Positions 1 through 7,706 of a stretch of 33,720 nucleotides of DNA are shown piece after piece. The DNA lies in contig JAOUKT010000038.1 in NCBI GenBank assembly GCA_029882395.1, positions 1-33,720 of the forward strand, given 5' to 3'. The stretch comes from Gammaproteobacteria bacterium (GTDB lineage: Bacteria; Pseudomonadota; Gammaproteobacteria; SZUA-229). The translations under genes were made by a program, and so were the position numbers. The first letter of the stretch is position 1. Every line of letters begins with the position of its first letter. The notes beneath the pieces were generated by a model. The model did not search any database. It was not told the DNA's origin and saw only the letters and a program-made list of their open reading frames with translations.

Positions 1-1790
1 TCGACATCGGTACCTTTGCGTACTGCTACGTAATAGGAAAACAATTGCAAAGCCACTGCAAACAGAACAGGCGCAACTTCAGCACCCACAGATGGTATTT
101 TCATGATCTGGCAGTTTTCCCCCAGATCACTGGCATCTACTTGCTGGTCTGCAAATAAATAGACTTTGCCCTTTCTTGCTATCACTTCCTGCAAATTCGA
201 TTTGAGTTTATCTTCCAGGCCATCTTTGGGTACTACTGCAATTATTGGCATCTCCGGATCAACCAGTGCCAGCGGGCCGTGTTTTAACTCACCGGCGGCA
301 TAGGCTTCGGCATGAATGTATGAAATCTCTTTTAATTTCAAAGCGCCTTCCATTGCAATCGGGTATTGCACACCACGGCCAAGAAACAATGCGTTTAAGG
401 TATCTTTAAAATGCTCAGACCAGACCTCTATCTGGTTATTTGCAAGCAGGTCTTCAATTTTTGCTGGTAGCTGGGCCAGTTCCTTTAGCAGCCTTTTTTC
501 TGTTGTCTCATCAATATTAAAGCGGCGACCTAACGCCAGTGTTAGCAGCATCAGTGCAACCAGCTGAGTGGTAAAGGCTTTGGTCGAGGCGACGCCAATT
601 TCAGGGCCGGCACGTGTCATCATCACCAGCTTTGACTCACGCACCAGAGAACTTTCCGGCACATTACAGATTGATAAGGAATAGCTGGCTTTGTCTTTCA
701 GGTTTCTTAATGCCGCCAGCGTGTCAGCTGTTTCACCTGACTGTGAAATCGTCACAACCAGCGTATTATCAATAACAACCGGTTTGCGGTATCTGAATTC
801 GCTTGCCACTTCTACCTGACAAGCTATGCCGGCCAGTGACTCCATCCAGTATTTAGCCACCATTCCGGCATGATAAGATGTACCGCAGGCAATAATCTGC
901 ACCTGTTTGACCTTATCAAAGACATCGGATGCATCATTTCCAAACGCGCTGTCAATGACTTTGTTTTTATAAATCCTGCCCTCGAGCACATCTTGCAGCA
1001 CGGCAGGCTGCTCATGAATTTCCTTGAGCATGTAATGCCTGTATTCACCACGGCTGACCGCATCGATACTGAGTTCAGATATTGAAACTGCCCGTTCAAC
1101 CACATCATGATTTTTGTCATAAATCACCAGCGAGTCTTTTGTAATATCGGCAACGTCGCCTTCTTCAAGAAAAATAAAACGCGAGGTAACCGGTAACAAA
1201 GCCGCCACATCAGAAGCGATAAAGTATTCACCAAAGCCCACACCGATCACCAGAGGGCTGCCGCTGCGGGTAGCTATCAGCCGTTGTGGCTGCGATGACG
1301 ACATCACACCCAGTGCATAAGCGCCTTCAAAATCAAGCACGGCTTTATTGACAGCCTCTAGCAGGTCGTCGTTCTGCTTCAGATAGCTTTCTATTTGATG
1401 CACAACCACTTCGGTATCTGTTTCTGATGTGAAGCGAAAACCTTTTTCAGTTTGCTCAGATCTCAGTTCAGCATGGTTTTCGATAATGCCGTTATGCACA
1501 ACCGCGACATGCTCATTGCATATATGCGGATGCGCATTGGGTTCTGAAGGCACACCGTGAGTCGCCCAGCGCGTATGTGCAATGCCAATAAAACCGTTAA
1601 GTGGATTTTTAGCTATGGCCTGAGAAAGGTTCTCTACTTTGCCTACTTTTCTCTGGCGATCGATACATTTATCTGTATTAATAACAGCGATACCGGCAGA
1701 ATCATAACCCCGGTATTCAAGCCGTCTCAGTCCCTCTAATAATATAGGCGCAACATTTCGCTCCGCTACACCACCTACAATTCCACACAT
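1..1790 (-). CDS. glmS: Glutamine--fructose-6-phosphate aminotransferase (isomerizing), 3' end cut by window edge
   Basis: The enzyme makes glucosamine-6-phosphate from fructose-6-phosphate and glutamine, the first step towards UDP-GlcNAc for peptidoglycan and LPS. The reading frame begins MCGIVGG, so Cys2 becomes the N-terminal nucleophile of the class-II glutamine amidotransferase domain (about residues 1-220; HTRWATHG motif visible). Two sugar-isomerase (SIS) domains follow, with ISQSGETADT and the late EGALKLKEISYIHAEAY stretch. 596 codons are open without a break and the last visible residues, KGTDVD, lie about 12 residues before the usual C-terminus. It follows the receiver gene at 1901-2302 on the same strand with a 110-base gap that holds its own candidate promoter. 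No glmS ribozyme fold is apparent in so short a leader. Identity is near certain. Confidence 0.98.
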   Translation of the reverse strand, partial: MCGIVGGVAERNVAPILLEGLRRLEYRGYDSAGIAVINTDKCIDRQRKVGKVENLSQAIAKNPLNGFIGIAHTRWATHGVPSEPNAHPHICNEHVAVVHNGIIENHAELRSEQTEKGFRFTSETDTEVVVHQIESYLKQNDDLLEAVNKAVLDFEGAYALGVMSSSQPQRLIATRSGSPLVIGVGFGEYFIASDVAALLPVTSRFIFLEEGDVADITKDSLVIYDKNHDVVERAVSISELSIDAVSRGEYRHYMLKEIHEQPAVLQDVLEGRIYKNKVIDSAFGNDASDVFDKVKQVQIIACGTSYHAGMVAKYWMESLAGIACQVEVASEFRYRKPVVIDNTLVVTISQSGETADTLAALRNLKDKASYSLSICNVPESSLVRESKLVMMTRAGPEIGVASTKAFTTQLVALMLLTLALGRRFNIDETTEKRLLKELAQLPAKIEDLLANNQIEVWSEHFKDTLNALFLGRGVQYPIAMEGALKLKEISYIHAEAYAAGELKHGPLALVDPEMPIIAVVPKDGLEDKLKSNLQEVIARKGKVYLFADQQVDASDLGENCQIMKIPSVGAEVAPVLFAVALQLFSYYVAVRKGTDV

Positions 1791-1845
1791 TTTTAATACT
1801 CGACAAAGTTAATATTTAAAAGACAAAAAAAGCATTACTGAAATG

Positions 1846-1874
1846 TTTATATATTACAGGCCGGCACTTGTACA
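1846..1874 (-). promoter_or_regulatory. Candidate sigma70 promoter of glmS
   Basis: Read on the minus strand, TGTACA (1869-1874) and TATAAA (1846-1851) are separated by exactly 17 bases. They match the -35 consensus at 4 of 6 positions and the -10 consensus at 5 of 6. Transcription would start about 50 bases upstream of the glmS ATG at 1790. This is motif matching only. Confidence 0.4.
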
Positions 1875-1900
1875 CATTTAAAACCGCCATTTGCTTTGCT

Positions 1901-2302
1901 TTAGCCCAAATGCTGTTTTAAGCGGGCAATCAGGTCGGTCAAATCAAACGGTTTGGAAATATAATCCACAAAACCCTCTGCTACACCTTCATTATTCTGC
2001 CCGGGTATGACATCTGCACTGATCGCGATGACCGGGATAGATGCAATATCACTGTCATTTTTAATAATTTCCAGTGCCTGATAACCGGTCATGCCGTCCA
2101 GATTGATATCCATTAATATCAAGTCTGGCTTTTCCTGTTTCGTCAGCTCAATGCCCTGTTCCGCAGAACTGGCACTAAGCAGTACATAGGGTAAAAACTC
2201 AGAAAATATATCCTGCATCAACTTAATATTCGCAAAATTATCTTCGATATATAGAACTTTTGCTACCTCATCAACATCAGGAGTATTGCCACTTTTACTC
2301 AT
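1901..2302 (-). CDS. Stand-alone CheY-like response regulator receiver
   Basis: The 133-residue protein is a single receiver domain with no output domain. The acidic pair is E20/D21 (VLYIEDN), the phosphorylated aspartate is D65 (LILMDINLDGMTG), the switch Ser is S95 (IAISAD) and the conserved Lys is K117 (YISKPF). It resembles the receivers found at the end of hybrid kinases or used as phosphorelay shuttles and adaptor inputs. No histidine kinase gene adjoins it; the nearest is at 7707-9026. It lies 209 bases downstream of the LtaS-like gene on the same strand, and a TATAAT-like -10 in that gap suggests separate transcription. Its partner and output are unknown. Confidence 0.9.
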   Translation of the reverse strand: MSKSGNTPDVDEVAKVLYIEDNFANIKLMQDIFSEFLPYVLLSASSAEQGIELTKQEKPDLILMDINLDGMTGYQALEIIKNDSDIASIPVIAISADVIPGQNNEGVAEGFVDYISKPFDLTDLIARLKQHLG

Positions 2303-2407
2303 ATGCTAGCCTTTATTATTTTTATAAACCCTTTTGAGTGTTCAGTACTGCCAGCCACTTTGCAAAAACGCACCCGCCACAGCCCGCCACGTAGTCATCC
2401 GATGGCG

Positions 2408-2413
2408 ATTATA
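2408..2413 (-). promoter_or_regulatory. Candidate -10 element upstream of the receiver gene
   Basis: On the minus strand this is a perfect TATAAT, about 105 bases before the receiver start at 2302. No good -35 hexamer lies 16-18 bases upstream, so the call is weak. Nothing else is recognised in the 2303-2511 gap. Confidence 0.3.
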
Positions 2414-2511
2414 ACATGCAATATCTGACCTAAACAGAGCATGCACATTCGCCTGTGCACTGGGCCAGACTGTAGTGCATGATGGTCAAACCGGGCTGAC
2501 AAGACTTCAGG

Positions 2512-4563
2512 CTATTGTGCTTTATCCGTCGGATTAAAATGCAACATGTAGCGGGAGGTTTCATACATGGCTTCTGCCAGCTGGCTCAGTTTGCTGGTCT
2601 CTTCTAAAAACGATTCTTTTACGTTTTTCTGCGGTTCATCACTGTGCAAATCATGCAACGAGATGCGTTTGTCATAATGGTCTCTCCATAAGATAAAGCG
2701 CTCACTCATTACCCCCATCATGCCATCCAAACGAACATTGCTTAACAACGGGGAATAGTTTTCCATACCTTCAAATGTATTGAGCAAATCCCGGCCCATT
2801 GTTTTGTTGGTATATTCAATGCCGGCCATACCCGCCAGCGTGGGGAACACATCGATCTCACTCGCTACTGTCTGAATCCGTAGCGGCTCATTTATTATGC
2901 CCGGTGCGTAGATAATTAACGGGGATAAAAACCTTGCCAGGTTTAAGCTGTCAAAAGACCGGGGCATCTGCGGTGAAGCACTACTATGAATGCCATGGTC
3001 ACCATGAAAAACAAAGATGGTATTGTTAAAATAATGCTCTTTTTTTGCCATCTCAATAAACCTGCCGACCGAGTGATCCATCAGCCGCACAGCATTATAG
3101 CGGCCATCGGATAAATAACCTTGCCACTGCTTTTTATCTTCGGGTAAAGACTTCACTTCAAAGCCTTCATTGTCCTCCGGTATGGTATACGGACGATGAT
3201 TTCCGGCTGTCTGTATGACCGCGATAAAGGGTTTGCTGTGGTCTGATTTTTTTAATACTTTATTTGCTTCTCTGAACAAACTCAGGTCAGAAATGCCCCA
3301 TACATCGACCCGTGGTTCACTATATGAACCTTCTTCAAACAGCTGCAAACCTTTTATGTTCTGTGTCAGAAAACCGCGAATGTTGCGCCAGCTGGCACTG
3401 CCTCCCAGCAGATAATATTTCTCATAACCATCAAATTCATTCATGATCAGGTGCTGGTCAATTAACAAGGGATTATGACTGGCTGTTTCTTCAGGGTAAA
3501 CATCAGGAATGCCGGTCATGGCTGTAAATACAGAGCGCGCTGTACCGCCACCCGTTGGAATGCTAAAGCGATCAAAAACCAGCCCCTGTCGACCTAACTC
3601 ATCGAGATACGGGGTCGAATCCAAGCTATTGCCAAACAAACCATATTGGTTAGCGCCAAATGACTCCAGAATAACGTAGACAATATTGGGTGGTGTTTTA
3701 TGTTTATCCGTAGCTGCAATGACGCGGCTATAGTCAAGTGGCTTATTAAGCTTTGCATCAATACCCAGAAATTTCGCCATTAACGGGAAATGTTTTTCGG
3801 CTTTAGCTTTGTCATATCTTTTTTGTTTATTATGCAAAGTATCATAAAAAAATAATACCGGATTCACGGCCACTGCATTCACAAAAGGCGATTTTGTAAA
3901 AAACGCATCGCTCCAGCGCAACGGATACCATGACAGTTTTCCATAGATACCAAAAAGAAGAATACAGCCAAACAGTGTTACGCCGATGACTCTTTCAAGT
4001 ATGCCGATGCGCCGGTACTGCTTATCAAGTACCGGATAGATATAAAAACGTATCGCCAGTACAAAGGCCAAAATCAGCAGCGACAAAAGAATCACCAGCC
4101 AGACAACAGGATAGGTCTGCCAGACCATTTCTGCCGAAATCACCATATCATCGGCAAACTGCAGGGCTGTTGCATTTAAGCGTTCATTTAGATAAGCATA
4201 ATGTCCAAAATCGACAAAATACATGAGCATGATAAGCGTGAAAACCACGACCAGATAGGCGACCGAGATCCAGCGCGTTATTTTATTGAGAATGGCATTT
4301 ATTTTCGGTATTGTTTCGAGCAACAATACCGGCAAAACAGCAAGAATGGCCAGCCTCAAATCAAATTTAAAACCAATATATAACGCATTTAAAAACAGGT
4401 CTGTGGCCAGGTGCTCCTCTTCCGTACTAAAATACCAGTAAAAGCCAACACGCATCACGGCCAGCACCACAAACAAACTTAATGCCAGCAAGGCAACGTA
4501 ACGCACTCGCCGTGATTTAAGCCAGGAAGACAGGTATTTCAATTTAGATTCAGTCAGGTTCAT
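2512..4563 (-). CDS. LtaS-type membrane phosphoglycerol transferase / sulfatase-fold protein
   Basis: The 683-residue integral membrane protein has about five or six N-terminal transmembrane segments (near 22-40, 51-85, 98-116, 150-172, 190-208), followed by a large extracytoplasmic alkaline-phosphatase-superfamily domain from about residue 290. LtaS-type catalytic features are visible: metal-ligand Glu300 in VILESFG, candidate nucleophile Thr341 in GGGTARS, the GISDLSLF stretch near 423-430, H455 in NHRPY, and D522/H523 in HGDHG. Gram-positive relatives build lipoteichoic acid; Gram-negative relatives such as OpgB move phosphoglycerol onto periplasmic glucans. The acceptor here is unknown. 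The family usually has Glu after ARS (RSEF), whereas this protein has Val345. It lies downstream of a PAP-like phosphatase and upstream of a receiver gene. The family is secure, the substrate is not. Confidence 0.88.
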   Translation of the reverse strand: MNLTESKLKYLSSWLKSRRVRYVALLALSLFVVLAVMRVGFYWYFSTEEEHLATDLFLNALYIGFKFDLRLAILAVLPVLLLETIPKINAILNKITRWISVAYLVVVFTLIMLMYFVDFGHYAYLNERLNATALQFADDMVISAEMVWQTYPVVWLVILLSLLILAFVLAIRFYIYPVLDKQYRRIGILERVIGVTLFGCILLFGIYGKLSWYPLRWSDAFFTKSPFVNAVAVNPVLFFYDTLHNKQKRYDKAKAEKHFPLMAKFLGIDAKLNKPLDYSRVIAATDKHKTPPNIVYVILESFGANQYGLFGNSLDSTPYLDELGRQGLVFDRFSIPTGGGTARSVFTAMTGIPDVYPEETASHNPLLIDQHLIMNEFDGYEKYYLLGGSASWRNIRGFLTQNIKGLQLFEEGSYSEPRVDVWGISDLSLFREANKVLKKSDHSKPFIAVIQTAGNHRPYTIPEDNEGFEVKSLPEDKKQWQGYLSDGRYNAVRLMDHSVGRFIEMAKKEHYFNNTIFVFHGDHGIHSSASPQMPRSFDSLNLARFLSPLIIYAPGIINEPLRIQTVASEIDVFPTLAGMAGIEYTNKTMGRDLLNTFEGMENYSPLLSNVRLDGMMGVMSERFILWRDHYDKRISLHDLHSDEPQKNVKESFLEETSKLSQLAEAMYETSRYMLHFNPTDKAQ

Positions 4564-4804
4564 AGATATATTATTTATTAGGTTAAAGTGAATATTATCA
4601 CGCCAAATTTACAAAAACGGTTTCTGCTGCAATGGCTGTTTGCGTCTGATTTTGCCCAGCGACAGCTAACATGCGCCTGTAAAGGCCGCTATTATACGCC
4701 ATCAAAATCACTTTCTATAGTCTGCCAAAACCATGCCTCGATACGGATTAATAGCGCTTTGATCAGCTGCTACTCAGGCTCGCTACAACAGCCGTTATCT
4801 TTAA
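4564..4804. other. Intergenic gap with one -10-like motif
   Basis: The 241 bases hold no convincing gene. On the minus strand a TATAAT occurs at 4691-4696, placing a possible start about 120 bases upstream of the LtaS-like gene, but no good -35 accompanies it. No U-tract terminator is seen for the phosphatase gene that ends at 4805. Confidence 0.5.
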
Positions 4805-6208
4805 TCAGCGACAGGCCGATTCAAACTTTTCTTTGTTCTGCTTTCTCAGCACAAATACATCTTTTTCCAGGCCGGCTTGATTGATAAAGCGGCCGGTCAG
4901 TGTATCTTGCTCGACATCAAAGACAAATGAGCCGAACTCCGCCAAACCGACATCCATCACCGGGTGATCAAACGTGCCACTTGCATTTAACTTAGCGGTA
5001 GAGCCAACCACCGCAAACACGGCTCCCTGATGAGAGCGTGGCTGCGCTGATTTGTGATAGATTTTTGAGCCTGTAGCCGGATTAAGCTGACCCTTGTCAA
5101 CCAGCATCTTGTTGTTAAATGAGTCTGAGCTGCCATAATGGCAATCGATCAGCTGGCTTCTTTCATAGCTGTGTGAATGACCAGACAGCACCAGGTCAAC
5201 GCCATAGTCTTCAAGCAATGGCAATATATTTTCTCTTGTATTAAATAATCGCCCCCGGCTATCTGATTCAATATCGGAGTCCTGATTGCCTTTGCTGTAA
5301 GGGGGATGATGCATTGCCGCAACCAGCCAGCGGCTCTGATTGGCCTCAAGGTCTTTTTTCAGCCACTGCATCATTTCATCATTGTTAGTTTTTGCGCCAT
5401 CAAATGAATCTAACATGACAAAATGCACACGACCGTAATCAAAGGAGTAATAACGTTCAGATTGTGACGCAACGCCTCCGGCCTCTGCATTTTCTGGAAA
5501 AGAAAATATATTAAAAAAGGCCCAGCGCCGTGCATCATGGTTGCCATAAACCGGCCAGACAGCGGTGTTTAAGAATATATTTTTGTAAAGATTAAAAAAG
5601 TTTTTCTGAAACTGTTTATTTGTACCTGAGCGGTAAGCATTGTCACCTGTTGTCAGAATCATATCGAATGCTGGCCGGCCCTTTCTTGGAAATTTCTCAA
5701 CCCAGTCAAGCATGCTGGCCCTGACCTTATCATGCTGTTCACTGTCATAACCCGGATCTCCCAGCACCCATACACGCACGGCTTTGTCAGAATCCCGAGC
5801 TAATGCCGTTCTAAACCAGTGCTCAGGCCCTTGCCGAAAGACCTTTTTTTTATCACCTACGGAATAATAATACTGAGTATCCGGGCGTAACGCCTTAAGC
5901 TTTATTTCATGCTCTTCACGTTCAAGCTCTTCTGTTATTAACTGATCCAGCCTGTTTTGATTTAAGCCAAAGCGCAGCTGACCTTTTACTTTCTCTGCGG
6001 TTTGCCAGCGAATGACGACACTCTCACTGCCCAAAGACTGTAAATAAGGCTCTCTTTCACCCGAGTAAAAATTACCCATATAGACTTGTATTAAGCGCCC
6101 CACTGCAATAATGATTATCATCATTAAAATAATGCGCAGGCTCCTGGCTTGCTTTGATTTTGAGCTGATCAACAATGAATGAAAGATATTTAACAGTTTC
6201 ATAAACAT
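4805..6208 (-). CDS. Purple acid phosphatase-like metallophosphoesterase, membrane-anchored
   Basis: In the 467-residue protein a hydrophobic segment at about 24-40 (IILMMIIIIAV) follows a basic start, so it is probably an uncleaved anchor placing the rest in the periplasm. Residues 50-135 look like the beta-sandwich (fibronectin-III-like) N-domain of purple acid phosphatases. The metallophosphoesterase core then shows all five motif blocks: GDPG (D151), GDNAY (D189, with Tyr192 in the GDxxY spacing typical of purple acid phosphatases), GNHD (N223, H224), MHHPP (H300) and GHSHSYER (H344, H346). It should be a two-metal phosphomonoesterase or phosphodiesterase, with substrate unknown. It lies 241 bases upstream of the LtaS-like gene on the same strand, which hints at envelope phosphate or glycerophosphate chemistry. 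The start at 6208 (MFMK) could instead be the ATG at 6202. Confidence 0.88.
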   Translation of the reverse strand: MFMKLLNIFHSLLISSKSKQARSLRIILMMIIIIAVGRLIQVYMGNFYSGEREPYLQSLGSESVVIRWQTAEKVKGQLRFGLNQNRLDQLITEELEREEHEIKLKALRPDTQYYYSVGDKKKVFRQGPEHWFRTALARDSDKAVRVWVLGDPGYDSEQHDKVRASMLDWVEKFPRKGRPAFDMILTTGDNAYRSGTNKQFQKNFFNLYKNIFLNTAVWPVYGNHDARRWAFFNIFSFPENAEAGGVASQSERYYSFDYGRVHFVMLDSFDGAKTNNDEMMQWLKKDLEANQSRWLVAAMHHPPYSKGNQDSDIESDSRGRLFNTRENILPLLEDYGVDLVLSGHSHSYERSQLIDCHYGSSDSFNNKMLVDKGQLNPATGSKIYHKSAQPRSHQGAVFAVVGSTAKLNASGTFDHPVMDVGLAEFGSFVFDVEQDTLTGRFINQAGLEKDVFVLRKQNKEKFESACR

Positions 6209-6294
6209 AAATTCAATTTACCTTCCGTCTGTATTACAGGAGGCTTCCAATTAACCACGCTAAACAACCAGGAGCGCAGTATTATCTTAAAAAA

Positions 6295-6324
6295 CCATAA
6301 AAAAGCCCCTGATAAAAGGGGCTT
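6295..6324 (-). terminator. Rho-independent terminator of ssb
   Basis: Reading the minus strand, AAGCCCCT and AGGGGCTT (6317-6324 and 6303-6310) form an 8-bp GC-rich stem with a 6-base loop, and a run of T follows the stem. It lies 35 bases after the ssb stop codon. Confidence 0.9.
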
Positions 6325-6358
6325 AGGTATGATTATTTACAAATGTGTCTAAAAATCC

Positions 6359-6862
6359 TCAGAACGGGATGTCATCATCAAAGGCATTATCGTCGGCACC
6401 GCTATATGCCGGAGCAGATGAACTTTGCTGCTGTGGCTGCTGTGATTGTGGATTTTGCTGCTGCGATTGTTGATTTTGCTGCTGGAAGTTGCTGTTATTA
6501 TCAGCGCCACCAAAGTTGCCATCACCGCGGCCGCCTAACATCTGCATTTCATTGGCTTTGATTTTTGTCGTATAACGATCATTACCTGACTTATCGGTCC
6601 ATTTCTCAGTATTTAAGCTGCCTTCTACATAAACCTGTGAGCCTTTTTTCAGGTATTCACCGGCAATTTCAGCTAAACGACCAAAAAAGACAACATTATG
6701 CCATTCAGTTCTATCCTGCTTCTCACCGGTATTCTTATCTTTCCAGCTTTCTGTTGTTGCGATCGAAATATTGGTTACCGCAGCACCGCTGGGCGTGTAA
6801 CGTGTTTCCGGGTCTTTGCCGCAGTTGCCAACCAGAATGACTTTATTTACACCACGTGCCAT
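6359..6862 (-). CDS. ssb: Single-stranded DNA-binding protein
   Basis: The 167-residue SSB protects single-stranded DNA and recruits replication and repair enzymes. It has an N-terminal OB fold (about 1-110; [19 protein letters not shown], with the ATTESWKDK and [13 protein letters not shown] stretches), a Gln/Ser/Asn-rich linker at about 120-150, and the acidic tip DDDIPF that binds partner proteins. The length is close to the 178 residues of the E. coli protein. The gene is followed by a strong terminator and preceded by a 465-base gap, so it is probably a single-gene unit. ssb close to uvrA is a common gammaproteobacterial arrangement; here a transporter gene and a two-component pair lie between them. 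I found no LexA box upstream. Confidence 0.97.
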   Translation of the reverse strand: MARGVNKVILVGNCGKDPETRYTPSGAAVTNISIATTESWKDKNTGEKQDRTEWHNVVFFGRLAEIAGEYLKKGSQVYVEGSLNTEKWTDKSGNDRYTTKIKANEMQMLGGRGDGNFGGADNNSNFQQQNQQSQQQNPQSQQPQQQSSSAPAYSGADDNAFDDDIPF

Positions 6863-7327
6863 ATTTAAACTCTCTTAAAATTAAGTGGCTCGCTATTAAT
6901 TGAAATATCAACATAATCAATAACATAACGAATCTATTGTTTGAATTAAACTAAGACTTATCTGCCGCGGATCGCTTCTTAATAGTCCGGCAGTGTTTAT
7001 TTGCTCATCTTCGCATTTTTCAGCCCGATTTTCTATAAAACATATCGTAAAAGCCGCAAAAATCATCACTAAAGTCTTACGTTCAGTCAAAATAGACAAG
7101 CATTCAGCTTTAATCATTCGTACGACATAATTTGACAACCACGTCAGGCTACTACACGGCTTGCCAGCCGAGTCTTTTTAGCCAGCCTGACTGACTTATT
7201 ATGACGTCGTTAGGTCTATCCCGTCGATATGCTGCCGCTTCTTGCTTTCTATACAGCTTGATTAAACTTGTGAATATCGCTGTTTGACTTCACCGGCTAT
7301 GTTGCTCACTTGTCACAGCGCTTAGCC
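6863..7327. other. 465-base gap upstream of ssb; no convincing gene
   Basis: The only open frame of note (minus strand, 6917-7138, 73 codons, TTG start, no clear Shine-Dalgarno site) has no recognisable motif and is probably chance. A possible minus-strand promoter for ssb pairs TTGACT (7085-7090) with GATGAT (7062-7067) at 17-base spacing. Nested inverted repeats occupy 7143-7191. Confidence 0.5.
7143..7191. repeat. Nested inverted repeats (hairpin within hairpin)
   Basis: The outer arms GTCAGGCT (7143-7150) and AGCCTGAC (7184-7191) match perfectly over 8 bp. Inside them CGGCT (7157-7161) and AGCCG (7166-7170) form a second 5-bp stem with a 4-base loop. The element lies about 135 bases beyond the end of the response regulator gene and about 280 bases before ssb. 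It lacks a T-run directly after the outer arm on either strand, so it is not a standard terminator. Confidence 0.6.
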
Positions 7328-7690
7328 TTAATTGGCCAGACAATTTTGCACCGCTTGTTGCAACTCCAGCGGAGAAAATGGCTTTGAAATATATTGATCA
7401 GCCCCTGCTTCAAGGCCGGAACTAATATCTTCCTTAGCGGCATAACCTGAGAGCAAAAAGATCGGTAAATCTTTTGTCGCTTGACTCTGTCTTAAAACCC
7501 GGCAGACCTCGAGCCCGTCCATGCCGGGCATGCCAACGTCTAGCAATAATAGGTCGGGTATACGTGACTTTATACTTTCTATACACTCAGCGCCGTCTTC
7601 AACACATTTGACTTCATAATCATCTTCAAGAATTTCTTCGATAATATCTCTATTGATTGCTTCATCATCTGCTGCCAGTATATATTTCAT
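7328..7690 (-). CDS. Single-domain response regulator, partner of the adjacent histidine kinase
   Basis: The 120-residue protein is a receiver domain only. Key residues are D8/D9 (AADDE), phosphoacceptor D51 (LLLLDVGMPGMDG), S81 (FLLSGY) and K103 (YISKPF). The gene begins 16 bases after the kinase gene at 7707 ends, so the two are almost certainly one transcript and a cognate pair. With no DNA-binding or enzymatic domain, output must come from protein contact or from passing the phosphate on to another protein. The process controlled is unknown. Confidence 0.9.
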   Translation of the reverse strand: MKYILAADDEAINRDIIEEILEDDYEVKCVEDGAECIESIKSRIPDLLLLDVGMPGMDGLEVCRVLRQSQATKDLPIFLLSGYAAKEDISSGLEAGADQYISKPFSPLELQQAVQNCLAN

Positions 7691-7706
7691 AAATCCCTCT
7701 AAACTG

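Noticed and set aside
1791..1900. glmS ribozyme or riboswitch
   Set aside because: The 110-base leader is too short for the glmS ribozyme, which belongs to Gram-positive bacteria, and shows no matching fold.
4588..4884. Plus-strand frame of 98 codons between the LtaS-like and phosphatase genes
   Set aside because: It overlaps the end of the phosphatase gene on the other strand and its translation resembles no protein type; the -10-like motif in the gap serves the other strand.
6343..6561. Plus-strand frame opposite the ssb linker
   Set aside because: It is the mirror of the glutamine codon runs of ssb; the periodic sequence keeps the opposite strand open.
6917..7138. Minus-strand frame of 73 codons upstream of ssb
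   Set aside because: TTG start, no clear Shine-Dalgarno site, no recognised motif; more likely chance in an intergenic region.
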